A DNA stretch of 64,000 bases. It comes from Carnegiea gigantea. Its lineage: Eukaryota; Streptophyta; Magnoliopsida; Caryophyllales; Cactaceae. The notes beneath the pieces were generated by a model. The model did not search any database and had not been told where the DNA came from. It saw only the letters and a program-made list of their open reading frames with translations. The translations under genes were made by a program, and so were the position numbers. Below are positions 10,876 through 21,331 of this stretch, in pieces; position 1 is the stretch's first letter, and every line of letters starts with the position of its first letter. Location of the stretch: positions 1-64,000 of the forward strand of contig JAKOGI010002226.1 in assembly GCA_029747015.1 (NCBI GenBank), in the 5' to 3' direction.

Positions 10876-11415
10876 TTGACCCCTATTCCATCGTGCCAAA
10901 GCCCCAAGCCACAAAAGGACCGACACGCCTTCACCCTTATTCATCCTTCCCAAACCCTTGCACCTAAAGAAGATTTCTCACTTCCGCCTCTTCTCCTCAC
11001 CAGGTATGACCTGTTTTATCATCCTCCCCTCACCCTCTTCTATATCTCTCTAGAGGTGATGCCCTTTGACCACTTCCTACAAGAGCTCCCATTTCATAAG
11101 CATGCCTCCTTTCTTGAGAGGCTTGCCAACCCTTTGAGTTTGAGGACACACTCAAAACAACCCGGGGAGTATGATGCATATTTCCATATGCATCATTTTT
11201 ATTCAAGTCCAATTTCAAAGAAGAAACGGGTCAAAGAAGATCATGCTTGGAAGTGTGCTTATTTGGTCTTATTAAGTGAGTTCAAAGACTCACGACACCA
11301 TGGAGAGGTCAAAAAGAGGTTAAGCTTTGCTAGAAATTTGGTGCCGAATTCATCCCTGCGGAACCCGATTTTTGTGACCACTTTTGGACAAGGCTCAAGT
11401 GGACCCACAACTTGA
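10876..11415 (+). CDS. Family B tail open frame, runs across the polypurine tract into the 3' LTR
   Basis: This is a 179-codon open frame. The first roughly 95 residues lie in the internal region (proline-, Phe- and Leu-rich, for example LTRYDLFYHPPLTLFYISLE). The rest is encoded by the first 240 bp of the 3' LTR (YDAYFHMHHFYSSPISKKKR). The ATG at 10876 is probably not a true start, because the frame continues the protease polyprotein (an upstream frameshift separates them). B-2 (38702-39250, minus strand) has the same protein with many substitutions and no break, which supports coding. I know no function for it. Confidence 0.6.
   Translation: MTPIPSCQSPKPQKDRHAFTLIHPSQTLAPKEDFSLPPLLLTRYDLFYHPPLTLFYISLEVMPFDHFLQELPFHKHASFLERLANPLSLRTHSKQPGEYDAYFHMHHFYSSPISKKKRVKEDHAWKCAYLVLLSEFKDSRHHGEVKKRLSFARNLVPNSSLRNPIFVTTFGQGSSGPTT
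11161..11171 (+). promoter_or_regulatory. Polypurine tract of B-1
   Basis: CCCGGGGAGTA lies directly before the 3' LTR. It is weaker than the AACAAGGGGAG form of the other families, and B-2 has the same type. Confidence 0.7.
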
Positions 11416-12326
11416 GGGCCCATGTGCTTTTGAAGCTTAAGATTTCATCTTTCAAATAAGCCCAAGTTTGTTTAATTTGGACATCATTTGATTGGGCAAA
11501 ATATCACTCAAAGATACGTTATGCTGATCCAGTCCAGTCTGAGATAGGTGCATTGTTTGGGCCATAACTTTCAAACCGCTTATCCAAATTGAGCAAATGA
11601 GCCCATTCTGGAAAATAGACTTCCAGGGCTTTCTAACAAGCCCAAGAATGCGTGATTTGGCCGAGTATTCTGGATGTTATGCTCTGTTGAAGTTGAGGCA
11701 GTTGCAAGGATTAATGCTGGGAATATGAAGAGTCTTCGGTTACATATGCTTGTGTGGCTGATATTGTGCACGTTTTAGATGCTTCTAGATTGATGTAATC
11801 AGCTGCAAAAATCCTAGAATATTCCTTGTAACCTTCCCCACCCCTTTTATGATGAGTCTTTTCATTTTTCTTAGACTTTTCATTAGCTAGTTTTAATTGT
11901 TAGGAGTTATTTGAGTCCTTTGATTGTCTTTTGCTGAGTCTATAAAAAGGGGAGGGGTGTGTGAAGCTATTCATTCAACATTGTAAGAAATTTCTAAAGC
12001 AATACAAGTACTTTGAGTGTGTTTCTCAAAAGTGCAACTAAATTCCTAGTTCTATATCTTGAATTGTGGCAAATTCAAGTGGTGTTCTAGGTTCTCTTCC
12101 TTTTCCAATTGGAGTGATTCCTTGGTTAAGACAAGAGAATTAGCCCAAGGTCAAGTCATTGAGTGGCTCCGTGAAGGATTATCTCAATTACAAGATCTTG
12201 TTCTATTCCTTTTTCTTGTGTAGTGAAATTCTTCATCCATCTCATCCATCTTTCATTTCTCTTCCCAATTTGGCTTATTTTGAGTTGGAGTTTGATTTGG
12301 TTCACTTGCCACCCACATATACATCA
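11172..12326 (+). repeat. 3' LTR of B-1
   Basis: 1155 bp, TGATGCATAT to TACATCA. It is highly similar to the 5' LTR by eye, which indicates a fairly recent insertion. It is followed by the duplication CAAAT (12327-12331). Confidence 0.95.
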
Positions 12327-12331
12327 CAAAT

Positions 12332-13502
12332 GCTATGATTCAAAAACGAGGGTAAACTAGACATGTTGAGGTTTCCTTCCATGTAAGGAAATCCAAGATT
12401 ACTCAGCATTTGACGTGTCAACCATGAAGCACAATTCACGGTAGAAACGGGCACCTAGATACCCGGTTGCTTAGCAAGGTGGATTTCCCTCCTAGATGGG
12501 TTTGCTTAAGGTGGAAGACTGCCAACTAGGTCATTTTGAGCTGCTTGATGAAACACCACTCAGCTACTTGTGAGAGAGACACGTGGGACAAGTGAAACAC
12601 CACCATCTTGCAAGCTTTCATTCGACCACTCAAGCATGACATGGCACACATGCATTTTTCAGTCCTTTTGAGGTGGCTAGCCGTGCACTCTTGCCTTCCT
12701 AGCTGGGAAATTGAGTCATTTACATTCCTTAATGCAAAGGAAAAGGCTTAGGAAGATAAATTAAGTGCTTTGTAATATAAACTTTCAGCTTTGGTTTGTA
12801 TTAGATTAAGCCGTGTATTACTAAGCATAGGATTAGTTTAATGACTTTCCTTGCCTAGAAGGAAAGCCCTTTTCATGTAATCTCAAGGCTATATAAGTGC
12901 CTTGGCTGCTCTTTTGTAAAACAAGAAGCTTGAGTATTGAAATTAAGAAAAGACTTTGTGTCTTGTGTTCCTCTCAAACACTTAACTTGCTTATCCTTAA
13001 TTAGGCCGATTAAGGTGGTGTCCAAGTGAGTCTTAATCATTGATTAGGTGGTGTATCTGTATCCTAATCAAAGGTTAAGGGCCCTAAGCTAAGTGATTAG
13101 TGGTGTATCTCATCTAATCACAAGGCTTAGAACTATCCAGATTCCATTGAATTCACTTAAAGTTCATGAAGTTAGCTTTGGGTTCCTTAAACCAAAGCTC
13201 TCCTTTTTCATGTTCTAATCTGTGAACTTCATTCCTCTCTTCTTTTTTTTCTTTTCATATTCATTTCAAGCTTAATCAAGGCCAAGAATTCTTGCTTTGA
13301 TTCAGTTTTGAGCCCAAACACAAAATCCATCTCAAACCGTGAGAAATCACAAACTTAGGCGTGAAAGGCAGAAGATTGGCACAGCCACACCGTGCCCTTA
13401 AGCACGACCGTGCCTCCCTTGGTTCGTGAGTTTTCCACTTGTTTTGGTTGTGTTCTTGTTGTAAGTTGGCTTGGGTTGTTCCTACCCTTGAGACTTACAT
13501 CA
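12332..13502 (+). repeat. Family A third LTR, second part
   Basis: This is the rest of the A-2 3' LTR, ending in TTACATCA at 13502. G-box 12581-12586, GGGCCC box 13074-13086, GC motif 13378-13414 (first arm mutated to GGCACAG). Its U5 end is of the same subtype as the window's first LTR. Confidence 0.93.
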
Positions 13503-13965
13503 TATCTGTATCTTAATCATAAGTTTAAGGGCCCTAAACTTGAGTTTGGAGGTGTTTCTGTATCCATTCTTCAAGTTTAGTTCTATCTCATTTGGTGTTT
13601 TATCTCAAGTGTTCAAAGAGAGTTAAAGTGAGTTTGCTAGCTTAATCTTGAGTTAGTAATTCTTAACTTTGATTCTTCTTTCCATTCCACCCAACCATAA
13701 CCCTTCTTACATCCATTTTCTTGCTTGACCCAGGCTAGAGGTATCCCTTTTGATTTAGCTTGCATCCTAAACACTAAGCCCATCTCAAACCGTGAAACAC
13801 CACTAGGCTTCATGAACATGGCAGCAAGTTGGCACGGCCATACCGTGCTTATAGGCACGACCGTGCCTCCCTTAACCGTCTCCCTTTTGTGTTGATTTCA
13901 CTTGCTAGCTTCGTGTACTTGGTAGCTTGCTACTCTCTTCCTTCCATCCCTTGAGACATACATCA
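13503..13965 (+). repeat. LTR E, right-hand part
   Basis: This starts abruptly at the right edge of the A array and ends in GACATACATCA. It has the GGGCCC box at 13525-13537 and the GC motif at 13831-13867 (GGCACGGCCATACCGTGC, GGCACGACCGTGCC). No primer site follows, so it is a 3' or solo LTR. Its left part should lie on the other side of the A array, outside the window. Confidence 0.7.
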
Positions 13966-14163
13966 ATTCACATCAAATTCTCTTTGTTTTCTCATTTAGA
14001 ATCACTTGATTCTAAGTTCCATTCCTCCCTCACGTGTTTGTTGCCTCAGAACCAGCATATTACGTGCCCCTTTTCCTTGGTTTCCCTTGATTGTATCCTC
14101 CCTTGGTTTGTACGCTTTCACTCTTGACTTGAGTTTTAGCTTGGACCCTCGGTACATACATCA
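13966..14163 (+). repeat. Probable LTR J, right-hand end
   Basis: This 198-bp stretch ends in GGTACATACATCA like the other LTR ends here. No primer site follows. It is read as the U5 end of an LTR that was split by LTR E. The left part is not in the window, so the call rests on the terminal motif only. Confidence 0.4.
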
Positions 14164-15218
14164 GCAACTCAGTTTGGAAGCCACCTTGGGAAGGCCTTTG
14201 CTTTCTTGGATACCCTAGCATTACTGCTTACCAAACCAAGTCTTTTGAGCCCACACAATAGCCTTAGTTTTAGTTCAGTTTAATAAAGGTAACCTACAGT
14301 TAGCATGCTCGAGGTTATTTTATGTTTGCTTCCAGTAACTCAGTCATGCCAAAGGAAATTAGTCCCCGTTGATCAATGCCCTAACTCATTTATCAGCTCA
14401 CCTCCATCTCCTGAATGATAAAGGTTACCTGATTTTTCTATGGACTTATCTCTGGTAACAGCAGCTTAGCAATAGGTCAGCTACAGCAGCAGGTCAGCAA
14501 CAGTGGCAGCAGCAATTTAAGGAAGGATTTTAATCCTATGACTTAGCAGCTTATTTTGGTCAGCCTAAGGGCTAGAAAACGTGTCTAAATATTTATCCAA
14601 CAAGGCCCTAAGTTGCAGATTCAGCTCCCTTAGCATCAGCTTTTATCCAGCTTCAGAATACAAGAAACGCCTTTTATTTCTTGGATTTTAGGGTGCTGTA
14701 CTTGCTGGCAGGTTTGCTTAACCCGGTGTAATCAGCTGCAAAACCTCTTCTCAAGACCATCATTCGCAAGTACTTTGATGCTATTAGGGGTTGACACCAC
14801 AATAATGGAGATAAGCAAGAGTTTAGGTGTCAAGAATCCAGCTAGCAGCAGAATTAAGCTAGTTTAAGTCTCTTTCTATTTTCTAGTTTTGGCATGAAGC
14901 AGTTGTAGCCGTTGATCTCTTGCTTGTAACCTGATATTTAAGGCTTGCCCTTTACTGTAATACTCAGATTATGTTGAATGAAAACTTCCTTTGCTGGTTT
15001 AAGCAAAAGTCTCTTAAAATCTCTCTAACTTTAGCCTGTTTAGGTGGTGTATGAGAGTGACTCTTTATCCAATTCTCCTGGTGCATTCTGCTTTAAGGGG
15101 TTGGTGGTGAATCCTTACAGTTCTAGTTGTTGGAATTAAATCCTTTAGACTAGTTCATATCTTCCATGTTGAGTTGCTAGCTGTTGTTAAATAAAGCTTG
15201 CAGTTTCAGCATACATCA
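14164..15218 (+). repeat. Probable LTR F, right-hand part
   Basis: About 1.05 kb without a credible gene. It ends in CAGCATACATCA directly where the G-1 LTR sequence resumes. It has a TATA-like TATTTAAGG near 14935, GGTGGTGT motifs as in other LTRs, and GTAATCAGCTGCAAAA near 14732, a string also found in LTR B. A degenerate CAG-rich tract is at about 14458-14514. Its left end and family are unresolved. Confidence 0.45.
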
Positions 15219-15769
15219 CTTCTCTTGCTTTTTGCTAGAAATCCGATTGTTTAAGCTTAAGTATAAGTTAATTAAGTTGTAAACATCACTTGTTTTGCTT
15301 TCCTTATTGTTGGGAATGTAATTAGATTAGGTTAAACAATGCTTGTATATGGGTTAGCTCCAACCATGAGGATTATCCTAATCTAAGACATTTCCTTCCT
15401 AGGAGGGAAACCTTTAGGTGTTTGCTTGCTAGCTAGGATGCTTGCTAGGCTTGTAAACAAAAGGGAATCACGGCCATTTGCTGTCATGTTACACTTTGAA
15501 TGAGAAAACTCCTTTGAGAGCATTTGTGCTTTCGTTTATCAAACACTGATCAAGTATGGTCGTAATCCTGATTAAGGGGTGATTATCTGTATCTTATTCA
15601 AGTTTAAGGGCCCTAACCTTGGTTTTGGTGGTGTTTCTGTATCCAAAACTCAAGATTGGTTCTATGCTATTCATCCATTTCAGTCACAGGTTCTAAGGGA
15701 AACCGTAAGTGTTCGTCGTTCTTTTTTACTTCCTTTTGATTGTAAGCTTAATCCTTGAGCTTTACATCA
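15219..15769 (+). repeat. G-1 5' LTR, right-hand part
   Basis: It aligns with 21002-21331 of the 3' LTR and, inverted, with the G-2 LTR. It contains the GGGCCC box at 15604-15616 between two GGTG/TATCC motifs. It ends in TTTACATCA. Confidence 0.85.
15604..15616 (+). promoter_or_regulatory. Palindromic TTAAGGGCCCTAA box, G-1 LTR
   Basis: Same box and same spacing to GGTGGTGTTTCTGTATCC as in families A, C, E and I, although the rest of this LTR is different. Confidence 0.5.
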
Positions 15770-15773
15770 TATT

Positions 15774-15785
15774 TGATATCAGAGC
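15774..15785 (+). promoter_or_regulatory. Primer binding site of G-1 (one change)
   Basis: TGATATCAGAGC lies four bases after the LTR. It differs from the tRNA-Met complement at one base (G to A). Confidence 0.8.
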
Positions 15786-15890
15786 TTGGCTTGTCCTAGG
15801 CCTGGTACGTTCCCCACACTTCCAGAATCACTTCCACATTCATCTCACAAACAAAAGTTCAATTCTGCCTACACTTGAACCGGTTACACC

Positions 15891-18800
15891 ATGAGTACCA
15901 GTTTGAATTTAGAGGAGAAACTTGATACTGTTTTGAAGAGTAATCATGATATTACTTCTTTTAATCAAGAAATGAAGAGTTCCAATCAAGAATTGAAGGC
16001 TCAGAATGAGTACCTCCGCAAGCCGCTAGGTGCCTTTCTCAAGTAAAAGCAAAAGATGTGTGAAGAACCCATCCAATTAGAACCACGAAGACAAGAGCAA
16101 GTGTTTAGCCATACTCTTGATTCATCTAGTGAGGATGAACCAGTGAGAATGGTTAGGCAAGACCCACAGATGCAAGTAAACTCTAATGATTTTAGAGTTG
16201 AAATTCCAGAATATGAAGGTAAGCTTGATCCAGAAGAGTTCTTAGACTGGCTGCACACGGTGGAGAGAGTGTTCGAGTACAAGGCTGTTCCTGAAGACAA
16301 AAAAGTGAAGTTGGTGGCCTTGAGATTACATAAATACGCTTCTCTATGGTGGACTAACTTATGTGCAAAAAGAGTAAGGGAACGAAAGTCCAAAATCAGA
16401 ACTTGGGATAAGATGAAGTCTAAGCTAAAAGCTAGGTTTCTTTCACCCATGTATGTACAAGATTGTATTCCCAACTTCATAATCTGAACTAAGGCAATCT
16501 AAGTGTTGAAGAATATACTAGAGAGTTCGAAAAGCTTATGATTAAATGCGACCTTTAAGAACCAGAAGAACAAATAATAGTTAGATACTTCGGAGGACTT
16601 GATCCTAGGTATTCTAATGTTGTTAAATTGCAAGCTTACACTACTTTTGATGAGGTTTGCATGTTAGTTCACAACGTTGAACATTAAAAAAAGGCCAAAT
16701 AGTCCTTTAAACCTCAAAATTCTAAGCCCTTGAACCAGAACACACCCTTAAACAAGGGGAGTTCTAATCCACCTCCTAAGCCTACAAATCCTTTTCCTTC
16801 TAATCCACAAAGAACCCTAGCTCCACAAAAAGCCCAAACACCTCCAATCAGACCTAGTCCTAATCCTATGAGCACTAAAAGGTGTTTCAAGTGCGAAGGG
16901 TTAGGCCACATAGCCTCAGACTGTCCTAATCGAAAGGTTATTGCCTTGGCCGAATGGAGAGCCGTGGATGAGTAAGAGAAAGAAGAGGAAATTGAAGGTG
17001 AAATTGATAAAAACCTTGAGGAAAGCCAAGAGGAGGTTGAAGAAGAAGCTGATGAGGGTGAAATGTTGGTATTAAGAAGAGTCTTGAATGGACAGAAGGG
17101 TGCTAAAGACGAACAAAGGGAAAATATTTTCCATACAAGGTGCACGGTTGAAAACAAGGTTTGTTCTTTGATAATTGATGATGGAAGCTGTGCTAATGTA
17201 GTTTCTCTTAGCATGATTGAGAAACTAGGCTTGTAAGCTATGGCCCATCTCCATCCTTACAACATACAATGGCTGAACCAAAGCAAGGGACTCCAAGTTA
17301 ACCCATGATGTCTCATCTGCTTGTCCATTGGTAAGAGTTATCAAGATGAGTTTTCGTGTGATGTCATACGCATGGATGCATGCCATGTTTTGCTAGGTAG
17401 ATCGTGGATGTATGATAGAAAGGTAATGCATGATGGTTTCCAGAATACATACTCCTTTTCAAAGGGATGTGAGAAGATTACCTCAAAGCCATTAGCACCA
17501 TCTGAACTCCACAAAAACAAACCCAAAAAAAAGCTTGAACATTCTGGTTGTCTGCTTTCCTTTAGTGAAACTCTTTTAAAGGCTTCAAATCATGAATTTA
17601 AGGCTTTTAAAGAGTGGATGCTAAACGTCCATGATGAACCAGAATCACCCATGCCAACTCACCCTGTTGTCAAATCACTCATCCAAAATTTCTGTCACTT
17701 ATTCCCAGAGGAGATACCTACAGGTTTACCACCCAAAAGAGATATCCAACATCACATTGATCTCATTCCTGGTTCCATCCTTCCAAATAAGCCAGCTTAT
17801 AGGATGAACCCAAAGGAAATCATGGAGATTCAAAGGCAAGTAGAAGAGCTGATGTCAAAGGGGCTTGTACGTGAGTCCTTAAGCCCTTGTGCCGTGCCTG
17901 CCTTGTTGGTTCCAAGGAAGGAAGGCAGCCAACGAATGTGTGTGGATGGCAGAGCCATAAACAAAATCATAATCATGTATAGGTATCTCATTCCTAGACT
18001 TGAAGATATGCTAGATTAGTTACATGGCTCAAAAGTGTTTTCAAAGATTAATCCTAGAAGTGGATACTACCAAATTACAATCCATAAGGGCGATGAATGG
18101 AAGGCAGCATTCAAGACTAAAGGTGGCTTATCTAAGTGGCTTGTCATGCCATTTGGTCTTTCTAATGCTCCTAGCATATTCATGAGGCTAATAAATCAAG
18201 TATTCAAGCCTTACATTGGCAAATTCATGGTAGTCTACTTTGATGACATTCTGATTTATTCCAAGGACGAGCAAGCACATCAAGATCATCTCAATCAGAT
18301 TATGCATGCCCTAGAACGTGAGAAGTTGCATGGTAATCTTAAGAAATGTACTTTCTTTACCCAAGAAGTTACATTCTTAGGTTATATTATTTCAGAAGAA
18401 GGCATAAAGGCAGATGAAGGGAAGATAGAAGCTATTCGGTCTTGGCCACAACCACAAAGCATACATGATGTTCGAAATTTTCATGGCTTAGCTTCCTTTT
18501 ACTAGAGGTTTCTTCAAAATTTCAGCACCATAATAGCCCCCATGACTAAAGTGCTTAAGGGTACATCATTCAAATGGAACCCTAAAGCACAATCTGCCTT
18601 TGAAGAAGTGAAGAAGAAACTAACTCAAGCATCAAGTTTAACTTTGCTGTGTTTTGAGAAAGTTTTTGAAGTTGAGTGTGATGCATCTGGAGTGGGAAAT
18701 GGTGGTGTTCTTACTCAAGAAGGTAAACATTAGCCTTCTTTAGTGAGAAATTATGTGAATCAAAAAGAAAATACTCCACTTATGACAAGGAATTCTATGC

Positions 18801-20297
18801 AATAGTTCGGTGTTTAGAGCATTGGAGCCATTATTTGGTGGCTAGTGAGTTTATATTGCATTCTAATCATGAAGCTTTGAAGTACATTCAAGTCTAACAC
18901 AAGCTTAGCTCATTCCATGTTAAATGGGTTGAGTTCCTTCAATCATTCCACTTCACCATCGAGCACAAGTCAGGAAGATTAAATCAAGGCGCAGATGCAT
19001 TATCAAGGAAACATCTCCTTTTGTTTCAACTGGATGCTCTTATTCTTGGTTTTGAGCATCTTAAGAGTTTGTATGCCGAAGATGAAGACCCTAGGGACTT
19101 GTATTCTATGTGCTTAAAGCACCCCAAGGGGTATTTCTTAGTCCAGAGGGCTATCTGTTCAAGGGAATACGGTTGTGTATTCCGAAGTGTAGCACTTGTG
19201 AACTCCTAATTAGGGAGGTTCATGGTGGTTCCCTGGCTGGACATTTTGGAGAGTCAAAGACCTTAACCATGTTAAGGGAACATTATTATTGGCAAGGGAT
19301 GGAGAAGGCTGTTTAAGACATCCTAAGAAGGTGTGGAACATGCCAAGCTACCAAGAGTCATACCTTACCCTATGACTTATACACTCCACTGCCCGTACCT
19401 ACTCTACCTTGGATGGATGTGAGTATGGATTTCATTTTGGGTTTATCTAGAACCCAGAGGGGCAAGGATTCCATATTTTTGGTGATAGATAGATTCTCAA
19501 AGATGGCACACTTCATACCTTGCAACAAAACCAATGATGCTACACACATTGCAGAGTTGTACTTTAAAGAGGTAACCAGATTGCATGGTACCACTAAGTC
19601 TATTATTTCTGATAGGGATACAAAATTTCTAAGTCATTTCTGGATTACTCTTTGGAAGAAGCTTGGTACTAAGTTTATGTATAGTACCACTTGTCACCCC
19701 CAAATTGATGGCCAAACAGAGGTAACTAATCAAACCTTAGGCACACTTCTAAGAGCTTTAATTAAACCTCATGCCAAGACTTGGGATTTACTCTTGCCAC
19801 ATGCTAAGTTTGCATACAACAAAACTCCCAGTAAGGCTACTGGCCTTTCACCATTCAAGCTGGGTACGGGATAGACCCTTTAAGTCCCATTGATCTCACT
19901 CCCGGCCTTTAGACCAGAAACCAAGTGCTGATGCAGCAGCAAGAGTAGAAGAAATTCAGAAGCTCCATCAGTTGGTAAAGGCTAGAATTAAAAAGGCAAA
20001 TGCATCCTATGAAGCCCAAGCCAGCAAGCATAAGAGAAAGATTGTATTTTAACCTGAAGACCGAGTATGGATCCCCTTAAGAAAGGAAAGATTTCCTTCT
20101 AAAAGGAAGAACAAACTCATGCCACGAGCTGAAGGCCCATTTGGGGTCTTATAGGGAGTAAATGACAATGTATACGAGGTTGATCTACCAGGAGATTATG
20201 GAGTTTTGGCCATGTTTAATGTCGCAGACTTGAGCCCCTTCCATCCTGATGACTCCGAAACAGATTTGCGGATCAAATCTTTTTAACAAGGGGAGGA
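15891..20297 (+). pseudogene. gag-pol: G-1 gag-pol, many nonsense changes
   Basis: The polyprotein starts at ATG 15891. The order is coiled-coil N-terminus, capsid domain (16190-16480), CCHC knuckle (CFKCEGLGHIASDC, 16883-16924), protease (IIDDGSC at 17171-17190; relatives have DGGS), RT (YFDD 18236-18247), RNase H (CDASG 18677; HSNHE at 18859 with Asn for the catalytic Asp), and integrase (Asp 19611, Glu 19719, [12 protein letters not shown]). At least eight in-frame stops are CAA to TAA by comparison with G-2 and C (for example near 16044, 16557, 16684, 16974, 17236, 19314, 20050, 20285). There are also frameshifts such as near 18730. It is inactive. Confidence 0.9.
20284..20297 (+). promoter_or_regulatory. 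Polypurine tract of G-1
   Basis: TAACAAGGGGAGGA lies before the 3' LTR. The LTR's first bases are TC instead of TG by comparison with G-2, an old mutation of the terminus. Confidence 0.75.
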
Positions 20298-21331
20298 TCA
20301 TGGAGTCCTACCAATCCAAGACCTTGTCCGTGATGAAACAAGTCCAGAACATCTAAGAACAAGGTCCCAAGTTCAAAAGATGGCTCACAGTTTGTAAGAG
20401 ACACAAACTGCAGCAACCAGGTTGAATGGCCATTAAATGCCCGGTTTTGTTCATCTCATTACTTAAGCTATATTATGGCTTAAGTCGGGAATTTTTGCAT
20501 CTTTGGAATCCTTATGATGTCTACTTTCAGGTCCAAGCATTCATTTCCAATCATGCACACAAAAAGATGGAAGATCAAGGCATTTTGTCCAACTGGCCAG
20601 TTTTGGTTCAAAGCTGTACGATTAAATGTTTTAGTGGAATTACTCTACTTAAACATGATTTAACCTTGATTTCTTTGTAGGGGTTTGTATACACCCTAAG
20701 GTTTCCCCCCATGGCCTGAAAACAAAATCATGCTCACTTTTGTTAAGCTTAATTCAGGTTGAAAAACCAGGTCCAAAACTGCTCGTGAACCCGGTTTGAT
20801 GTCACCGGCCATTTTGCCTTCAGCCGTGGGTTTCCTCCTATCTAGCTAAAGTGGCACACATCCTAAGATTTCTAGAAGAGCAATGATTAGCTGCAAAGGG
20901 GTCTTGCCTTGAGAGGAGCAACCAATGGGAAGCTTGCTGTAAGAAAACATGTCTCTTAAAGCCTATTGGTCAGCCGAAAAGGAACAACAACTTTACGGCT
21001 ACTTCTCTTCCTTTTTACTAGAAATCTGATTGTTCAAACTTAAGTATAAGTTGATTAAGTTGTATTTCCTTATTGTTAAGAATGTAATTAGATTAGTTTA
21101 AATAATGCTTGTGCACGGGTTAGCCCTAACCGTGAGGATTAGCCTAATCTAAGACGTTTCCTTCCTAGGAAGGAAACCTTTAGGTGTTGGCTTGCTAGCT
21201 AGGATGCTTGCTAGGCTTGTAAACAAAAGGGAGTCATGGCCATTGGCTGCCATATTACACTTTGAATAAGAAAACTCCTTTGAGAGCATTTGTGCTTTCG
21301 GTTATCAAACACTAAACTTACTTATCCTTAA
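20298..21331 (+). repeat. G-1 3' LTR, left part
   Basis: It starts TCATGGAGTCC and is cut at 21331 by G-2. The rest should lie beyond the right edge of the window. Together with the adjoining G-2 LTR it forms a head-to-head inverted pair. Confidence 0.85.

Larger units (their letters stand above)
7949..12326 (+). mobile_element. Element B-1, non-autonomous (gag + protease, no RT/IN)
   Basis: This is a 4.4-kb element with two LTRs (7949-9102 and 11172-12326), a tRNA-Met primer site, gag, a retroviral-type protease, a lineage-specific tail and a polypurine tract. The flanking duplication CAAAT is exact. The sequence passes straight from the end of the protease to the tail, so RT, RNase H and integrase are missing as a block. 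Its gag is closest in this window to that of H-1 (EFEGQLDPD, then a YQAS motif after the knuckle). Confidence 0.93.
1..13502 (+). mobile_element. Family A tandem array (A-1/A-2), gag-only Ty3/gypsy-type retrotransposons
   Basis: The order is LTR (1-1277, left end outside the window), internal region, LTR (4093-5785), internal region, LTR (7424-13502, split by a family B element). Each internal region has a tRNA-Met primer site, a gag with zinc knuckle, a tail open reading frame and a polypurine tract. Neither has reverse transcriptase or integrase. After removing insertions the two internal regions are about 1.64 kb each. The outer LTRs share one U5 subtype and the middle LTR has another, so the array is probably a recombination product. 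The right end abuts LTR E at 13503. The left duplication is outside the window. Confidence 0.9.
15219..21331 (+). mobile_element. Element G-1, old Ty3/gypsy-type copy
   Basis: The visible parts are the last 551 bp of the 5' LTR, primer site, gag-pol and the first 1034 bp of the 3' LTR. The 5' LTR is cut on its left by LTR F and the 3' LTR on its right by G-2, the same family in opposite orientation. The coding region carries many stops, so it is among the oldest elements here, which agrees with its outer place in the nest. Confidence 0.85.

Noticed and set aside
14458..14514. CAG-rich tract as a coding microsatellite
   Set aside because: It is degenerate, inside LTR-like sequence F, and no open frame of useful length covers it.
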